DNA from: Vibrio jasicida CAIM 1864 = LMG 25398
GTDB lineage: Bacteria > Pseudomonadota > Gammaproteobacteria > Enterobacterales > Vibrionaceae
Assembly: GCF_000400365.1 (NCBI RefSeq)
Contig: NZ_BAOG01000024.1
Coordinates: forward strand, 1-44,119
Direction: 5' to 3'
DNA: 44,119 bases
Shown: positions 32,442 through 40,645 of the stretch, piece by piece
Position numbering within the stretch: the stretch's first letter is position 1
Layout: every line of letters starts with the position of its first letter
The notes under the pieces: model-generated
Seen by the model: only the letters and a program-made list of their open reading frames with translations
What the model was told of the DNA's origin: nothing
Databases searched by the model: none
Translations under genes and position numbers: made by a program

Positions 32442-32582
32442 ATGGCCAGAAAAAGTAAAAAACAAATAGAACAAGAAAAGAAAGAGTCTGAACAAAACGC
32501 CGCTGCAGTAAAACAACAAACACGCCGACGTATTGAGGACATTATGGAGCAAAGAGAATTTGATAAATTGTTTGATCTTTAA
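32442..32582 (+). CDS. Small basic coiled protein (46 aa), PA3496-like tail
   Basis: Reads MARKSKKQIEQEKKESEQNA, then AAVKQQTRRRIEDIMEQREF, then DKLFDL. Highly charged and helical. The segment TRRRIEDIMEQREFDKL resembles the end of the small PA3496/DUF3545-type proteins, but this is a weak, remembered similarity. AGGAAGG precedes the ATG by a normal distance. Function unknown. Confidence 0.55.
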   Translation: MARKSKKQIEQEKKESEQNAAAVKQQTRRRIEDIMEQREFDKLFDL

Positions 32583-32879
32583 TGTTTAAACGAATAAATG
32601 AAATCCCTCCATACTCTTTTCATTACTCTTACCTATTAAAAATATCGATGTGCAAGGTATCGCCACCCCTTCTCAGTTCACAATGAGCAACGCACAGAAA
32701 CCCGATATTAAACACCAAATTTCTCGCAAGGTGTCATTCAGAATTAGCCTCTGAATACTCGATTCACAGCTCGGTGTGTGCTGGAACCGAAACACCCCGC
32801 GATGAAATAACCTCTACAACACCCGAAAAACTAACCTTCTTCTCCATTTTACTATCACCCATCTGCTTTCTAACAACGC
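32583..32879. other. Intergenic region before the adenine riboswitch
   Basis: About 300 bases with no credible ORF, RNA or repeat recognised. The promoter and riboswitch of the deaminase gene begin just beyond it. Confidence 0.4.
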
Positions 32880-32907
32880 TAGTCAACCCCGATTTTTTGC
32901 GTATAAT
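32880..32907 (+). promoter_or_regulatory. Promoter of the riboswitch-deaminase transcript
   Basis: A perfect TATAAT lies at 32902-32907, with TAGTCA at 32880-32885 as a weak -35 (16-base spacer). Transcription would begin near 32914, six bases before the aptamer's first paired base. Confidence 0.65.
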
Positions 32908-32919
32908 CGCAACCGTTTG

Positions 32920-32986
32920 CTTCGTATAACCCCAATGATATGGTTTGGGGGTCTCTACCAGCTCCCTTAAAGTGCTGATTACGAAG
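32920..32986 (+). ncRNA. Adenine-sensing purine riboswitch (add type)
   Basis: P1 is CTTCGTA (32920-32926) with TACGAAG (32980-32986). P2 is a CCCC/GGGG stem with the loop TGATATGG, and P3 is capped by CCTTAAA; the two loops carry the conserved residues for the kissing interaction. J2/3 is TCTCTACC. The specificity base before the P1 return, in CTGATTACG, is T rather than C, which selects adenine over guanine. It closely follows the V. vulnificus add aptamer. A following hairpin (about 32982-33014, AAGAGT/ACTCTT) may belong to the switching platform. Confidence 0.95.
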
Positions 32987-33101
32987 AGTTGAGATCACTG
33001 TGGATCTTACTCTTTGTAATAGCGTTCGATTTTTTCCAATCTATACCTATTCTTAGAGTAACTGCATCCACAACAACCATAAGAAAAAGTGGGAGTTTAT
33101 T

Positions 33102-34106
33102 ATGAACGCATTTATTCAAGGTCTTCCAAAGGTAGAGTTACATTTACATATAGAAGGTTCGCTAGAGCCAGAATTGTTGTTTGAGCTAGCAAAGCGCAAC
33201 CAAATCGACATCCCATTCGAATCACCTCAAGTACTGCGTAAAGCCTACGAGTTCGAAGATTTACAATCTTTTCTCGATATCTATTACCAAGGGGCAAATG
33301 CGCTGCGTACAGAGCAAGACTTTTACGATTTGACTTGGGCATATCTAGAACGCTGCAAAGCCGACAACGTTATCCATACTGAGATCTTTTTCGACCCGCA
33401 AACGCACACCGACCGCGGTATTGCATTTGATGTTGTCATTCATGGTATTTCTCACGCCATGCAAGACGGACAAGAAAAGCTCGGTATCACCTCACAAATC
33501 ATTGCTTGCTTCTTACGTCACTTATCTGAAGAAAGCGCGATCGAAACGCTGCAATCGATCTTAGAACATAAAGATAAAATCATTGGTGTTGGCTTGGATT
33601 CTTCCGAACTTGGTCATCCGCCAGAGAAGTTTAAGCGTGCATTTCAACAGGCAAAAGAAGCGGGCTTGCTGACGGTTGCTCATGCTGGCGAAGAAGGTCC
33701 AGCGCAGAATATTGTTGACGCACTAGAGATGCTAAGTGTTAGTCGAGTAGACCATGGCGTGCGTTGTGTCGAAGACGCCGCTTTAGTCGAGGCGTTAATC
33801 GAGACCAAGATGCCCCTGACGGTATGCCCGCTATCGAACATCAAGCTCTGCGTGTTTGATGAAATGGAACAGCACAACATTGTCGACTTGTTGCGTAAAG
33901 GTGTCGCGGTAACCATTAACTCGGATGATCCGGCTTACTTTGGCGGTTACATGACGGATAACTTTTTGGCAGTCAGCAATGCACACCCGATGACAAAGCC
34001 AGAGCTAGCTCAGTTCACCATCAATGCGATTAATGCGAGCTTCATCAGCGAAGCGCTGAAAGCCAAATACCGTGCTCAAGTCGCTGATTATTTAGCGAAT
34101 CACTGA
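33102..34106 (+). CDS. add: Adenine deaminase of the adenosine deaminase family (add)
   Basis: A 334-residue zinc amidohydrolase. Metal ligands H14 and H16 lie in ELHLHIEGSLEPEL; further active-site segments are VAHAGEEG, VDHGVRC and NSDDPAYFGG. The name adenosine deaminase is customary for this Vibrio gene. However, HIEGSLEPELLFELAKRN and IFFDPQTHTDRG are the pattern of the P. aeruginosa-type adenine deaminases, where classical adenosine deaminases read HLDGS. Adenine to hypoxanthine would also suit the adenine riboswitch upstream. GGGAG precedes the ATG. The terminator at 34126-34150 ends the unit. Confidence 0.92.
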   Translation: MNAFIQGLPKVELHLHIEGSLEPELLFELAKRNQIDIPFESPQVLRKAYEFEDLQSFLDIYYQGANALRTEQDFYDLTWAYLERCKADNVIHTEIFFDPQTHTDRGIAFDVVIHGISHAMQDGQEKLGITSQIIACFLRHLSEESAIETLQSILEHKDKIIGVGLDSSELGHPPEKFKRAFQQAKEAGLLTVAHAGEEGPAQNIVDALEMLSVSRVDHGVRCVEDAALVEALIETKMPLTVCPLSNIKLCVFDEMEQHNIVDLLRKGVAVTINSDDPAYFGGYMTDNFLAVSNAHPMTKPELAQFTINAINASFISEALKAKYRAQVADYLANH

Positions 34107-34125
34107 TTATAAATACAAACCAATC

Positions 34126-34150
34126 AGGGCTAGCTATCTAGCCCTTATTT
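34126..34150 (+). terminator. Terminator after add
   Basis: AGGGCTAG (34126-34133) pairs with CTAGCCCT (34138-34145) around a CTAT tetraloop, followed by TATTTTGTTG. Confidence 0.85.
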
Positions 34151-34181
34151 TGTTGTTTGAAATACACCTTTACTACGTACC

Positions 34182-35879
34182 TCACGATGTATCTCGTTCG
34201 GTTTGAATACAGTTTCTCCCCGCATTTTTTGCAACATAGAGCGCCTTGTCTGCTCTGGCGACCAGTTCATCAAAACTGTCTTCTAACCCTAATGTGGCAA
34301 TGCCCGCACTAAACGTCACTTTCGAAACAGGGCTGAAATCTTCATCCTTAAGCGCCTCTAAACGGTTTTGTGCCCATTGCAGTGCCTTTTCTAAAGATAC
34401 CTCGGAAGCGACGATGACAAACTCCTCCCCGCCCCATCGTGCCAACATACCTTCCTCTAAAGGGGTTTGGGCAAGAAAATCAGCAATATGCTTTAGTACG
34501 TCATCCCCAACATCATGCCCAAATGTGTCGTTAACCTCTTTAAAGTGGTCAAGGTCGAGCAAAATCAATGAGACAGGCCAACTGTGCGCTCGTGCCTTTT
34601 GAAGCTGCTCGTTGACTTTGGTGATCAGTGCGCGACGGTTAAATAAGTTGGTGAGCGGATCATGCATGGCCAACCAAGTGAGCTTGTGGTTGTTTGCATT
34701 GAGCAAATTGACCGAGTACGCCAACTCTTGGTTCGCAGTATTGAGCTCTTGTGTTCTGAGTGCGACCACTTCCTCTAGCTTTCTATTGTGCTGATGGATT
34801 TCATCAAAAGTGTTTTTAAACGCATTGGAAAGCTGACCTATTTCATCTTTCGAATCGTAGCCAGAAAACGCGGTGTAATGATTGTTCACTGCGTTTTCGA
34901 CATCGTACGTCAGATCCAAAATCGGCCTTGTGATGGAATTGGTGAGATAGAACACGATAGGCATGAAAACAACAATCACCACCGATGAAGTAATCGCAAC
35001 ATCTTCCAGTAGCTCATTGATATCGAGGAAAATATCAGACTCTTCCGTGGTCACAAAGAGCGTCCAATTGGGCAAAGTATCGATTTTAGCGAAAGTCACG
35101 ATCTTGGCTTCATTGACCTTTCTGTCGTAGTAGTGGCCGTGTCCAACATTCTCCCAATTGGTTTGCACCGCAATGTCAGCAAAGCCTTCAAAACCAACTC
35201 GTTCACCTTCAAAAATATTGGCGTGCAAAATCAGAGAGCTGTCGGGATGAGAAACCACTGTCCCGGTGCTATCAGAGATCCAAGCATAGCTGCTGTTGCC
35301 TAACTTCACTTTCGACAAACGCTGCGCAAGGTAGTTTACGGAAATAGACACACCAACAATCCCTTTCCAGTTATCCGCTTCGTCATACACGGGTACACCA
35401 AGGGCAACAACGGGCGTTTTGACCAGTAAGCCAACGTGCGGCGCTGTGATGTGATAATCTCCGTGCTTCCATCGAGCATCTCCAACAAATTCCGGCCACT
35501 CGATTTTTATGGCTCTACCCTTGTAATCAATCAGATTCCAATACTCATCGACGAAAAGCGTATTGATCACTGACTTCTTAGACATACTTTTGAGCCACTT
35601 GAGCTCTTCGACAATAAAGTCGATATCCCCTTCTTGAACACGTTGGTGACCACTAATGGTTTGCAATGACGCCACATGTCGTTGCAATTCTTGGCTGATG
35701 ACGTCCGAATGGAGGTTAGAAAGTTGAATGGAGTTTTCTAAGGCGACACTAAAGATCCGTTGCCGCTCTTTAAAGTACAACACAGCGAAAAGAATCAGGA
35801 CGAAACAAATCGTCATTACGGAATACGTCACGACAAACTTGGTTCTTACACTTCGGAAAGCAAACCCTGCGATATACAC
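34182..35879 (-). CDS. Membrane diguanylate cyclase with dCache sensor
   Basis: A 565-residue c-di-GMP synthase. Helix 1 (about residues 15-35) and helix 2 (about 288-310) bracket a periplasmic dCache domain, with KTPVVALGVPVYDEADNWKGIVGVSISV typical of small-ligand sensing. A HAMP linker (NSITRPILDLTYDVE), a coiled coil (EEVVALRTQELNTANQEL) and the GGDEF domain follow, opening DPLTNLFNRRAL. The active loop is GGEEF at 483-487, an accepted active variant. The residues at 474-477 are LEEG, so the inhibitory RxxD site is missing and product feedback should be weak. Effects on motility or biofilm are inferred. Confidence 0.93.
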   Translation of the reverse strand: MYIAGFAFRSVRTKFVVTYSVMTICFVLILFAVLYFKERQRIFSVALENSIQLSNLHSDVISQELQRHVASLQTISGHQRVQEGDIDFIVEELKWLKSMSKKSVINTLFVDEYWNLIDYKGRAIKIEWPEFVGDARWKHGDYHITAPHVGLLVKTPVVALGVPVYDEADNWKGIVGVSISVNYLAQRLSKVKLGNSSYAWISDSTGTVVSHPDSSLILHANIFEGERVGFEGFADIAVQTNWENVGHGHYYDRKVNEAKIVTFAKIDTLPNWTLFVTTEESDIFLDINELLEDVAITSSVVIVVFMPIVFYLTNSITRPILDLTYDVENAVNNHYTAFSGYDSKDEIGQLSNAFKNTFDEIHQHNRKLEEVVALRTQELNTANQELAYSVNLLNANNHKLTWLAMHDPLTNLFNRRALITKVNEQLQKARAHSWPVSLILLDLDHFKEVNDTFGHDVGDDVLKHIADFLAQTPLEEGMLARWGGEEFVIVASEVSLEKALQWAQNRLEALKDEDFSPVSKVTFSAGIATLGLEDSFDELVARADKALYVAKNAGRNCIQTERDTS

Positions 35880-35970
35880 AAATGTCCTTATTAAGTGTGA
35901 GGATATGCATATAGTCTAGTTTGTTAGTAAAGAGTCTGCTATGTGGTTTAGTATGAAAAACGGTCGAAAT

Positions 35971-36894
35971 TTAATAGTTTATTGAAAACTTCTTCGCTGC
36001 CAATGCACATTGTTCTCTCAACCATTTATGACTTGGATCGTTGGTACGAGATGAATGCCAATACATGGCAACATCGATAGGCTCTTTTAGAAAGTCGATC
36101 TCTAACGCTTTCAATTGATACAACTCTTTGTACTGTTCTAACAATATTTGAGGCATAAGGGCGATATAATCGCAACGTTGTATCACCGGCAATATTTCTA
36201 TAATACTGCTGCTCTGCCAAGCAACGTCACGCTGAGCTAATATCTTTTCGTCTTTAATCCCACGTCCAGTCAAATACCCTCCTTGTTGATCAAGTTGAGA
36301 TAAAGTGACGTGCTTTTCTGCTAAATATTCATCCACGCTAATGGTATTGCCTAGTAAGCGTGGATGGTCAGCCCGGCACGTTACCGTCAACTTATCAGAC
36401 ATCAACACTTGAGAACGTAAATGAGGATGCAAGTTAGTGTGTGCCTCAATCACAAGATCACATTGCTGAGTTCGCAAAAGGTTGGTTAAGTCCATGCTAT
36501 AGAGTGGCTCAATCCGTGTCATCGCTTTTGGCGCAGTATGACTAATCATTGCAGACAACTCTGGTAACAAGGTAAAACCGAACACACTCAAAGACGAGAT
36601 CACAAAACGCTTATCACATTGGGCAGGGTCAAATCGAGAATGTTCAGGCAACATATACGCAATACTTTCAACTGCACTGGCAAGCGTTGGGTAAATATCC
36701 AGAGCATACGCCGTCGGTGACACACCGTGGCTTTCACGTATAAAGAGTGCGTCGTTAAACATCTCACGAAGCCTGACTACCGCTTGGCTGACCGCTGATT
36801 GGCTAATGCCCAATCGTTGCGCCGCCTTGGTGTAACTTTTCTCTTCGACAATCGCCACGAAGGTCGGCATAAGGCTGTAATCTGAGTGCTTCAT
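35971..36894 (-). CDS. LysR-family transcriptional regulator
   Basis: A 307-residue LysR regulator. The helix-turn-helix is FVAIVEEKSYTKAAQRLGISQSAVSQAVVRLREMFNDALFIRESHGVSPT at residues 10-60. The effector domain follows with VISSLSVFGFTLLPELSAMI and ends WLREQCALAAKKFSINY. The wing motif LFIRESHGVSPT and tail are of the NodD/LinR-like branch of aromatic or drug-responsive regulators. It is transcribed away from a membrane protein/HlyD adaptor pair, which is probably its target. A nested dyad lies in the shared promoter region. Confidence 0.9.
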   Translation of the reverse strand: MKHSDYSLMPTFVAIVEEKSYTKAAQRLGISQSAVSQAVVRLREMFNDALFIRESHGVSPTAYALDIYPTLASAVESIAYMLPEHSRFDPAQCDKRFVISSLSVFGFTLLPELSAMISHTAPKAMTRIEPLYSMDLTNLLRTQQCDLVIEAHTNLHPHLRSQVLMSDKLTVTCRADHPRLLGNTISVDEYLAEKHVTLSQLDQQGGYLTGRGIKDEKILAQRDVAWQSSSIIEILPVIQRCDYIALMPQILLEQYKELYQLKALEIDFLKEPIDVAMYWHSSRTNDPSHKWLREQCALAAKKFSINY

Positions 36895-36931
36895 AATTTA
36901 TGTATTCTTGCCAATTTACCTAGTGATATAG

Positions 36932-36965
36932 CCATAACTTATATCACATATAACTCAACTTATGG
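36932..36965. promoter_or_regulatory. Nested inverted repeat, probable LysR operator
   Basis: TTATAT-CAC-ATATAA (36939-36953) contains the LysR T-N11-A pattern. It is enclosed by CCATAA (36932-36937) and TTATGG (36960-36965). It lies 45 bases from the LysR start and 98 bases from the membrane-protein start, as is usual for autoregulating divergent LysR genes. Confidence 0.55.
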
Positions 36966-37062
36966 CGTTTTTTCATACAATTGCGCGCACGTGATGAAAC
37001 AAACAAAACAACCATCACTCGCTCAACGTTCTACCCTCCAAACATCGACAAAAGGTATAACT

Positions 37063-37557
37063 ATGAACGTCATAAAAGCCATAGGTCGCGTGATATTTGC
37101 GATTTTTATGGTGCTATTAAAGTTCTCGATCTTCATGGCTCTGATGCTTTGCGGTGCTTATTTGCTTGCACCTATAGGTACGATCAATTCAAAAGACATT
37201 GATATGAGTTTATTTACCAACACGCCCAACGACACCATGATGGTGATCTTTAACTCTGAATACTTCAGCGGGTACCTGTTCTCTGTCACCATAGCCCTTG
37301 TCCTTTTTGTTATCTATTTGCTATGGCAGATCCATGAAGTTGCAGTGCACCGAGCGGAAGAAAAGAAAAGTTCTCACATTCAATTGGTTTTTGCTTTGTC
37401 TTTATGTGGTTTATTCATCCATAAAGCATGGTGGGTATTGGCACTTATCATTGCGTTCGCTAACTGGGAACACATTGGTCAATCACTTAGCAACATTATT
37501 CGCAATAGCCGCCTGTCAACACAACCCCAAACGCCAGCAAAAGCAACGGAGGAATAA
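37063..37557 (+). CDS. Inner-membrane protein paired with HlyD adaptor
   Basis: A 164-residue protein with three or four predicted membrane helices (AIGRVIFAIFMVLLKFSIFMALMLCGAYLL, YLFSVTIALVLFVIYLLWQI, HIQLVFALSLCGLFIHKAWWVLALIIAF) and a hydrophilic C-terminus. The ATG at 37063 (GGTATAACT ahead) is preferred; an in-frame ATG at 36994 or 36886 would add an unlikely leader. Three bases separate it from the adaptor gene. Small membrane partners of HlyD proteins, such as E. coli YiaW with YiaV, are known, but no clear sequence match was seen. Function likely in export across the envelope. Confidence 0.7.
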   Translation: MNVIKAIGRVIFAIFMVLLKFSIFMALMLCGAYLLAPIGTINSKDIDMSLFTNTPNDTMMVIFNSEYFSGYLFSVTIALVLFVIYLLWQIHEVAVHRAEEKKSSHIQLVFALSLCGLFIHKAWWVLALIIAFANWEHIGQSLSNIIRNSRLSTQPQTPAKATEE

Positions 37558-37560
37558 CCG

Positions 37561-38550
37561 ATGAAAGAGGTAATGATTCCGTACATTTTGATCATGTGGA
37601 TTTTGGTCTCTACTGGCGCGATCAAATGGACACTTAAAAGCGCGTTTTGGATTATTTCTGGCGGCACGTTCATTCTTGTAGTGCTGGGGATTCTATCCCG
37701 TTTGTGGGCTCCGGTTGATCTCACTTACTCATCCACAGTCAAAGCACCACACTCCGTGTTGTCTCCCCTATTTCGTGAGCAAATCGACCACATCAATGTG
37801 CAGCACAACCAACGAGTCAAGAAAGGCGATGTGATTTACACCTTAGTGGATACCACTTCGCAAGCCGACGTCGAGAAGATTAAGGCTGGGATTGTGCAGC
37901 AAGAAGAGACCATCGCTCAGTTGAAGCGTGACATCGTGCGTGGTGAAACTTCACCAGAAATCTTCAAAGGCCGCGATCTGGAATACTACGAATCACAATT
38001 ACGCGTCGCCAAAGCGTCATTAAAATCACTCCATGCTGACCTTGAGAAGACTGTCTTTGAGCAAGAGCGTAAAACGGTACGAGCGCCTTATGATGGCCAA
38101 GTAGCCGTCGTTAACGTCGCTGACGGCAGCCGTGTGGGTAACATGCACATATACGACACCTCACGTAAGTTTTTAGAAATGCGCATCCCTGACCAAACTT
38201 ATCGTTACGTTGAAGCGGGGCAGTTTGCTGAGTTTTACGTCGACGCATACCCTGGTGAAGTGTTCCGTGCGCGCGTGCACAGTATCACGGCGGGTACCGG
38301 AGAATCTTCTGTCTCTCCTCTGCAAGGGCCGCAAAGCGTTCGTCAGCACGTGGGAGCAAACACCAGTAGCCATGGTCGAACTGTGATTTTGGAAATCTTC
38401 GAACCCGAAGGCAAATCCATCCCAATCGGTGCAACTGGCTCAGCGTGGATTGCCGCAAATAAACCACACAGCCTGTTTGGCTTCATTGATGTAATTGGCG
38501 CAGCAACGGTTCGCCTTCACTCTTATAAGTCTTACTTGAACGCGATGTAG
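37561..38550 (+). CDS. HlyD-family membrane fusion protein
   Basis: A 329-residue periplasmic adaptor. Two N-terminal hydrophobic segments (residues about 5-24 and 27-48) anchor it. Then come the lipoyl half VKAPHSVLSPLFREQIDHINVQHNQRVKKGDVIYTLV, a coiled-coil hairpin (about residues 100-168) and the return lipoyl half TVRAPYDGQVAVVNVADGSRV. A beta-barrel domain follows (YVEAGQFAEFYVDAYPGEVFRARVHSI). The arrangement is that of the YibH/YiaV branch, which lacks its own ABC or RND pump nearby. No pump gene is present here, so the small membrane protein upstream may replace it. The gene ends in a strong terminator. Confidence 0.9.
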   Translation: MKEVMIPYILIMWILVSTGAIKWTLKSAFWIISGGTFILVVLGILSRLWAPVDLTYSSTVKAPHSVLSPLFREQIDHINVQHNQRVKKGDVIYTLVDTTSQADVEKIKAGIVQQEETIAQLKRDIVRGETSPEIFKGRDLEYYESQLRVAKASLKSLHADLEKTVFEQERKTVRAPYDGQVAVVNVADGSRVGNMHIYDTSRKFLEMRIPDQTYRYVEAGQFAEFYVDAYPGEVFRARVHSITAGTGESSVSPLQGPQSVRQHVGANTSSHGRTVILEIFEPEGKSIPIGATGSAWIAANKPHSLFGFIDVIGAATVRLHSYKSYLNAM

Positions 38551-38555
38551 AGAAT

Positions 38556-38587
38556 AAACAAACCGCCCACAGAGGCGGTTTGTTTTT
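38556..38587 (+). terminator. Terminator after the HlyD gene
   Basis: AAACAAACCGCC (38556-38567) pairs with GGCGGTTTGTTT (38574-38585) around a 6-base loop and runs into Ts. Confidence 0.92.
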
Positions 38588-38685
38588 ATGAAGTCAATGA
38601 TGCCCCTACAATTCGTCTGTGGTTAGCAAACACTTTTGGCGCTAGACTGAGTGAGCTATATAAAGCTACCCAAATAAGGAAGAAA

Positions 38686-39162
38686 ATGATGATTCAACAA
38701 GGCCAAGTACTACCTGCCGCAACGCTTAGCGAACTGACTGCGGATGGCATGGTAAATCACGAAGTAACCGAACTGTTTGCCAACAAGAAAGTCGTGTTGT
38801 TTGCGGTACCAGGTGCATTTACGCCAACATGCTCTGAAGCTCACTTACCTGGCTACGTTGTATTAGCAGACCAACTGAAAGCGAAAGGTGTTGATCTTAT
38901 TGCTTGTGTATCGGTCAACGATGCCTTTGTCATGCAAGCTTGGGGCGAAGCGCAAAATGCTTCTGAGTTACTCATGTTGGGTGACGGTGATGCAAGCTTC
39001 ACTAAAGCAATTGGTCTAGAAATGGACACGGACGGCTTTGGCGGTGTTCGTTCACAGCGTTACGCAATGATCATTGAAAATGGCGTAGTAACCACGCTGA
39101 ATGTTGAAGAGCCAAAAACATTCGAAGCGAGCAAAGCAGAAACCATTCTAGCTGCACTTTAA
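38686..39162 (+). CDS. Peroxiredoxin (Prx5/AhpE-like, type II)
   Basis: A 158-residue thiol peroxidase that reduces hydrogen peroxide and organic peroxides. The peroxidatic cysteine is in VPGAFTPTCSEAHLPGY, the exact Prx5 signature. The companion WGEAQNA and FGGVRSQRYAMIIENG segments are conserved. Only a few cysteines are present: the peroxidatic one and one in LIACVSVND, which may act in resolution by glutathione or glutaredoxin. Some Vibrio homologues are fused to glutaredoxin; this one is not. AAGGAAG precedes the ATG. Own terminator downstream. Confidence 0.93.
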   Translation: MMIQQGQVLPAATLSELTADGMVNHEVTELFANKKVVLFAVPGAFTPTCSEAHLPGYVVLADQLKAKGVDLIACVSVNDAFVMQAWGEAQNASELLMLGDGDASFTKAIGLEMDTDGFGGVRSQRYAMIIENGVVTTLNVEEPKTFEASKAETILAAL

Positions 39163-39180
39163 GCTCAACGCTAAGATCAC

Positions 39181-39208
39181 AAAACGGAAGCCTCTGCGCT
39201 TCCGTTTT
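39181..39208 (+). terminator. Terminator after the peroxiredoxin gene
   Basis: AAAACGGAAGC (39181-39191) pairs with GCTTCCGTTTT (39198-39208); the T-run continues beyond. Also usable by the convergent methyltransferase gene. Confidence 0.9.
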
Positions 39209-39232
39209 TTCTATCTGAACTCACTGATTTTA

Positions 39233-39937
39233 CTAGCTCAGCGCCACACATTTAATGAAGATGAAGTTCGGGAACGTCGCCAAACGTTGGTAATGCTCCT
39301 GAGAGATTTCACGAATCTTTTCATTCACCTTACCTTCTGAAATCGCCAGCATCGCCATGTTACTGCCCGTAATCGCATCGGTAATGTCTTGTAATGAACG
39401 GCGGTAGAATGCCACAGGAACCGGTTCTCCTACCGTATTCCACATATCTTCAACCAGCTCTTTATCGTAGTAATTACCAGAAGCCGAACATTCGAAATCC
39501 GCAAATGGATGATGGGTTGAGAAGACAAACTGACCACCGGCTTTTAATACTCGTTGAATATCGTTAAACAAGGGACGAAGATCTTCAATGTAATGAACCA
39601 TCAGCGGGCAAATGACTAAATCGTACTGCCCGTCCGCCTCTTCAGGTAAACCGAGCGCCAAGTTTTGCGCGTAAGCGGTGACCGAGCTACCTAGCTTTTC
39701 TTTTACGATATCTATCATCTCTTGCGCAGCGTCGATGCAGGTTACTGAGCTTGCGCCCAGCTCAAGAAGAAGCTGCGCGTAAATACCAGAACCACAACCT
39801 AAATCCAGCACCTTTTTGCCTGCCACATCACCGACTAGTTCAAGGGAGTTTGGACGCTCAAAATGCGCGTTGTACAGATTATCTTGCGCGGCTAAATCGT
39901 ATTGCTTTGCGTAGGTGGTGTACATTTCTTGCTTCAT
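39233..39937 (-). CDS. Class I SAM-dependent methyltransferase
   Basis: A 234-residue methyltransferase. Motif I is VLDLGCGSGIYAQ (about residues 43-55), followed by the acidic VTCIDAAQEM and the post-motif YDLVICPLMVHYIEDL. Later segments such as FSTHHPFADFECSASGNYY are typical of the YcgJ/UbiE-like unclassified group. The ATG at 39937 has GGAG upstream; an in-frame start at 40006 is rejected. The methyl acceptor is unknown and neighbours do not help. Single gene. Confidence 0.9.
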   Translation of the reverse strand: MKQEMYTTYAKQYDLAAQDNLYNAHFERPNSLELVGDVAGKKVLDLGCGSGIYAQLLLELGASSVTCIDAAQEMIDIVKEKLGSSVTAYAQNLALGLPEEADGQYDLVICPLMVHYIEDLRPLFNDIQRVLKAGGQFVFSTHHPFADFECSASGNYYDKELVEDMWNTVGEPVPVAFYRRSLQDITDAITGSNMAMLAISEGKVNEKIREISQEHYQRLATFPNFIFIKCVALS

Positions 39938-40051
39938 GGTGACTCCAACGAAAAAGTGGGATGCGAAGACTAGAAAATACTCGATATGAAGTAAAGTGAA
40001 AAGCACGTCAGATCAGTGATCTTGCGCGTACATTGAAGAAGTGGCGTTCTG

Positions 40052-40090
40052 AAAAATAGAAAGAGCCTTACCGATGTATCGAAAGACTCT
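40052..40090 (-). terminator. Terminator after the SPOR lipoprotein gene
   Basis: On the minus strand AGAGTCTT pairs with AAGGCTCT (one G-U pair), with an inner CGAT/ATCG stem. The hairpin is followed by TCTATTTTT. Confidence 0.65.
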
Positions 40091-40130
40091 GAATTGTGTG
40101 CAACCCCCTAATCGAATCAAAGCCTAGGTA

Positions 40131-40538
40131 TTAACGCATTCGCACCACACTGGTCTCTTGCTTGCGCTGCATTTCACCAAACGTCAGCACAAACGGGGAA
40201 GATTGCTTAACGCGGCTTGGCAACGAAGACAGTGCGTTATAAGCGTCTTGCTTGGTTTTGAAATCCCCAACCGTCACGGTATACCATCGTGTACCACGGC
40301 TGTTTTTCCAGTTCACCCAAACCGGATGTTTCGGATCAATATAGCGAATGTACTCTTTGACATCCTTTTCTTTTTTGAGTGCCAGTACCTGCATCGTGTA
40401 GTGATTTGGGTTGAGGTATCCATAAGCATCTTGCGATGACATAACACCAACACATTGCCCAGAATCGACTGGTTGATGCTGCGGCAGCACACAGCCAGTA
40501 AGGGAAAAAGCCAAGGCCAAAGATAAAATCTTGCGCAC
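40131..40538 (-). CDS. SPOR-domain lipoprotein
   Basis: A 135-residue lipoprotein. The lipobox LTGC is at residues 13-16 after a short signal peptide, so the mature N-terminus is a lipidated Cys. The C-terminal part (YTMQVLALKKEKDVKEYIRYID ... TRWYTVTVGDFKTKQDAYNALSSLP) is a SPOR fold, known to bind denuded glycan strands at division sites. After the lipobox Cys, VLPQHQ does not contain the +2 Asp of inner-membrane retention, so an outer-membrane location is expected. It is upstream in orientation of nothing related, although the PBP5-type carboxypeptidase gene lies next to it. Confidence 0.88.
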   Translation of the reverse strand: MRKILSLALAFSLTGCVLPQHQPVDSGQCVGVMSSQDAYGYLNPNHYTMQVLALKKEKDVKEYIRYIDPKHPVWVNWKNSRGTRWYTVTVGDFKTKQDAYNALSSLPSRVKQSSPFVLTFGEMQRKQETSVVRMR

Positions 40539-40591
40539 ACGTAACTCCGTTTTTTTGTTCTGAATGTTTCTCTTAATGAGTGCTCAAAACA

Positions 40592-40617
40592 AAAAAGGCG
40601 ACCATTTCGGCCGCCTT
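40592..40617 (-). terminator. Terminator after dacA
   Basis: AAGGCG-A-CC and GG-C-CGCCTT (40595-40617) form a stem with one internal mismatch. The A-run ahead gives a T-run on the minus strand. Confidence 0.75.
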
Positions 40618-40645
40618 AGTAAATCAATTTGCGTGTAATCGAGAT

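Noticed and set aside
32583..32900. Possible extra small genes or sRNA before the riboswitch
   Set aside because: No frame with a ribosome site, no stable terminator and no recognisable RNA fold were found.
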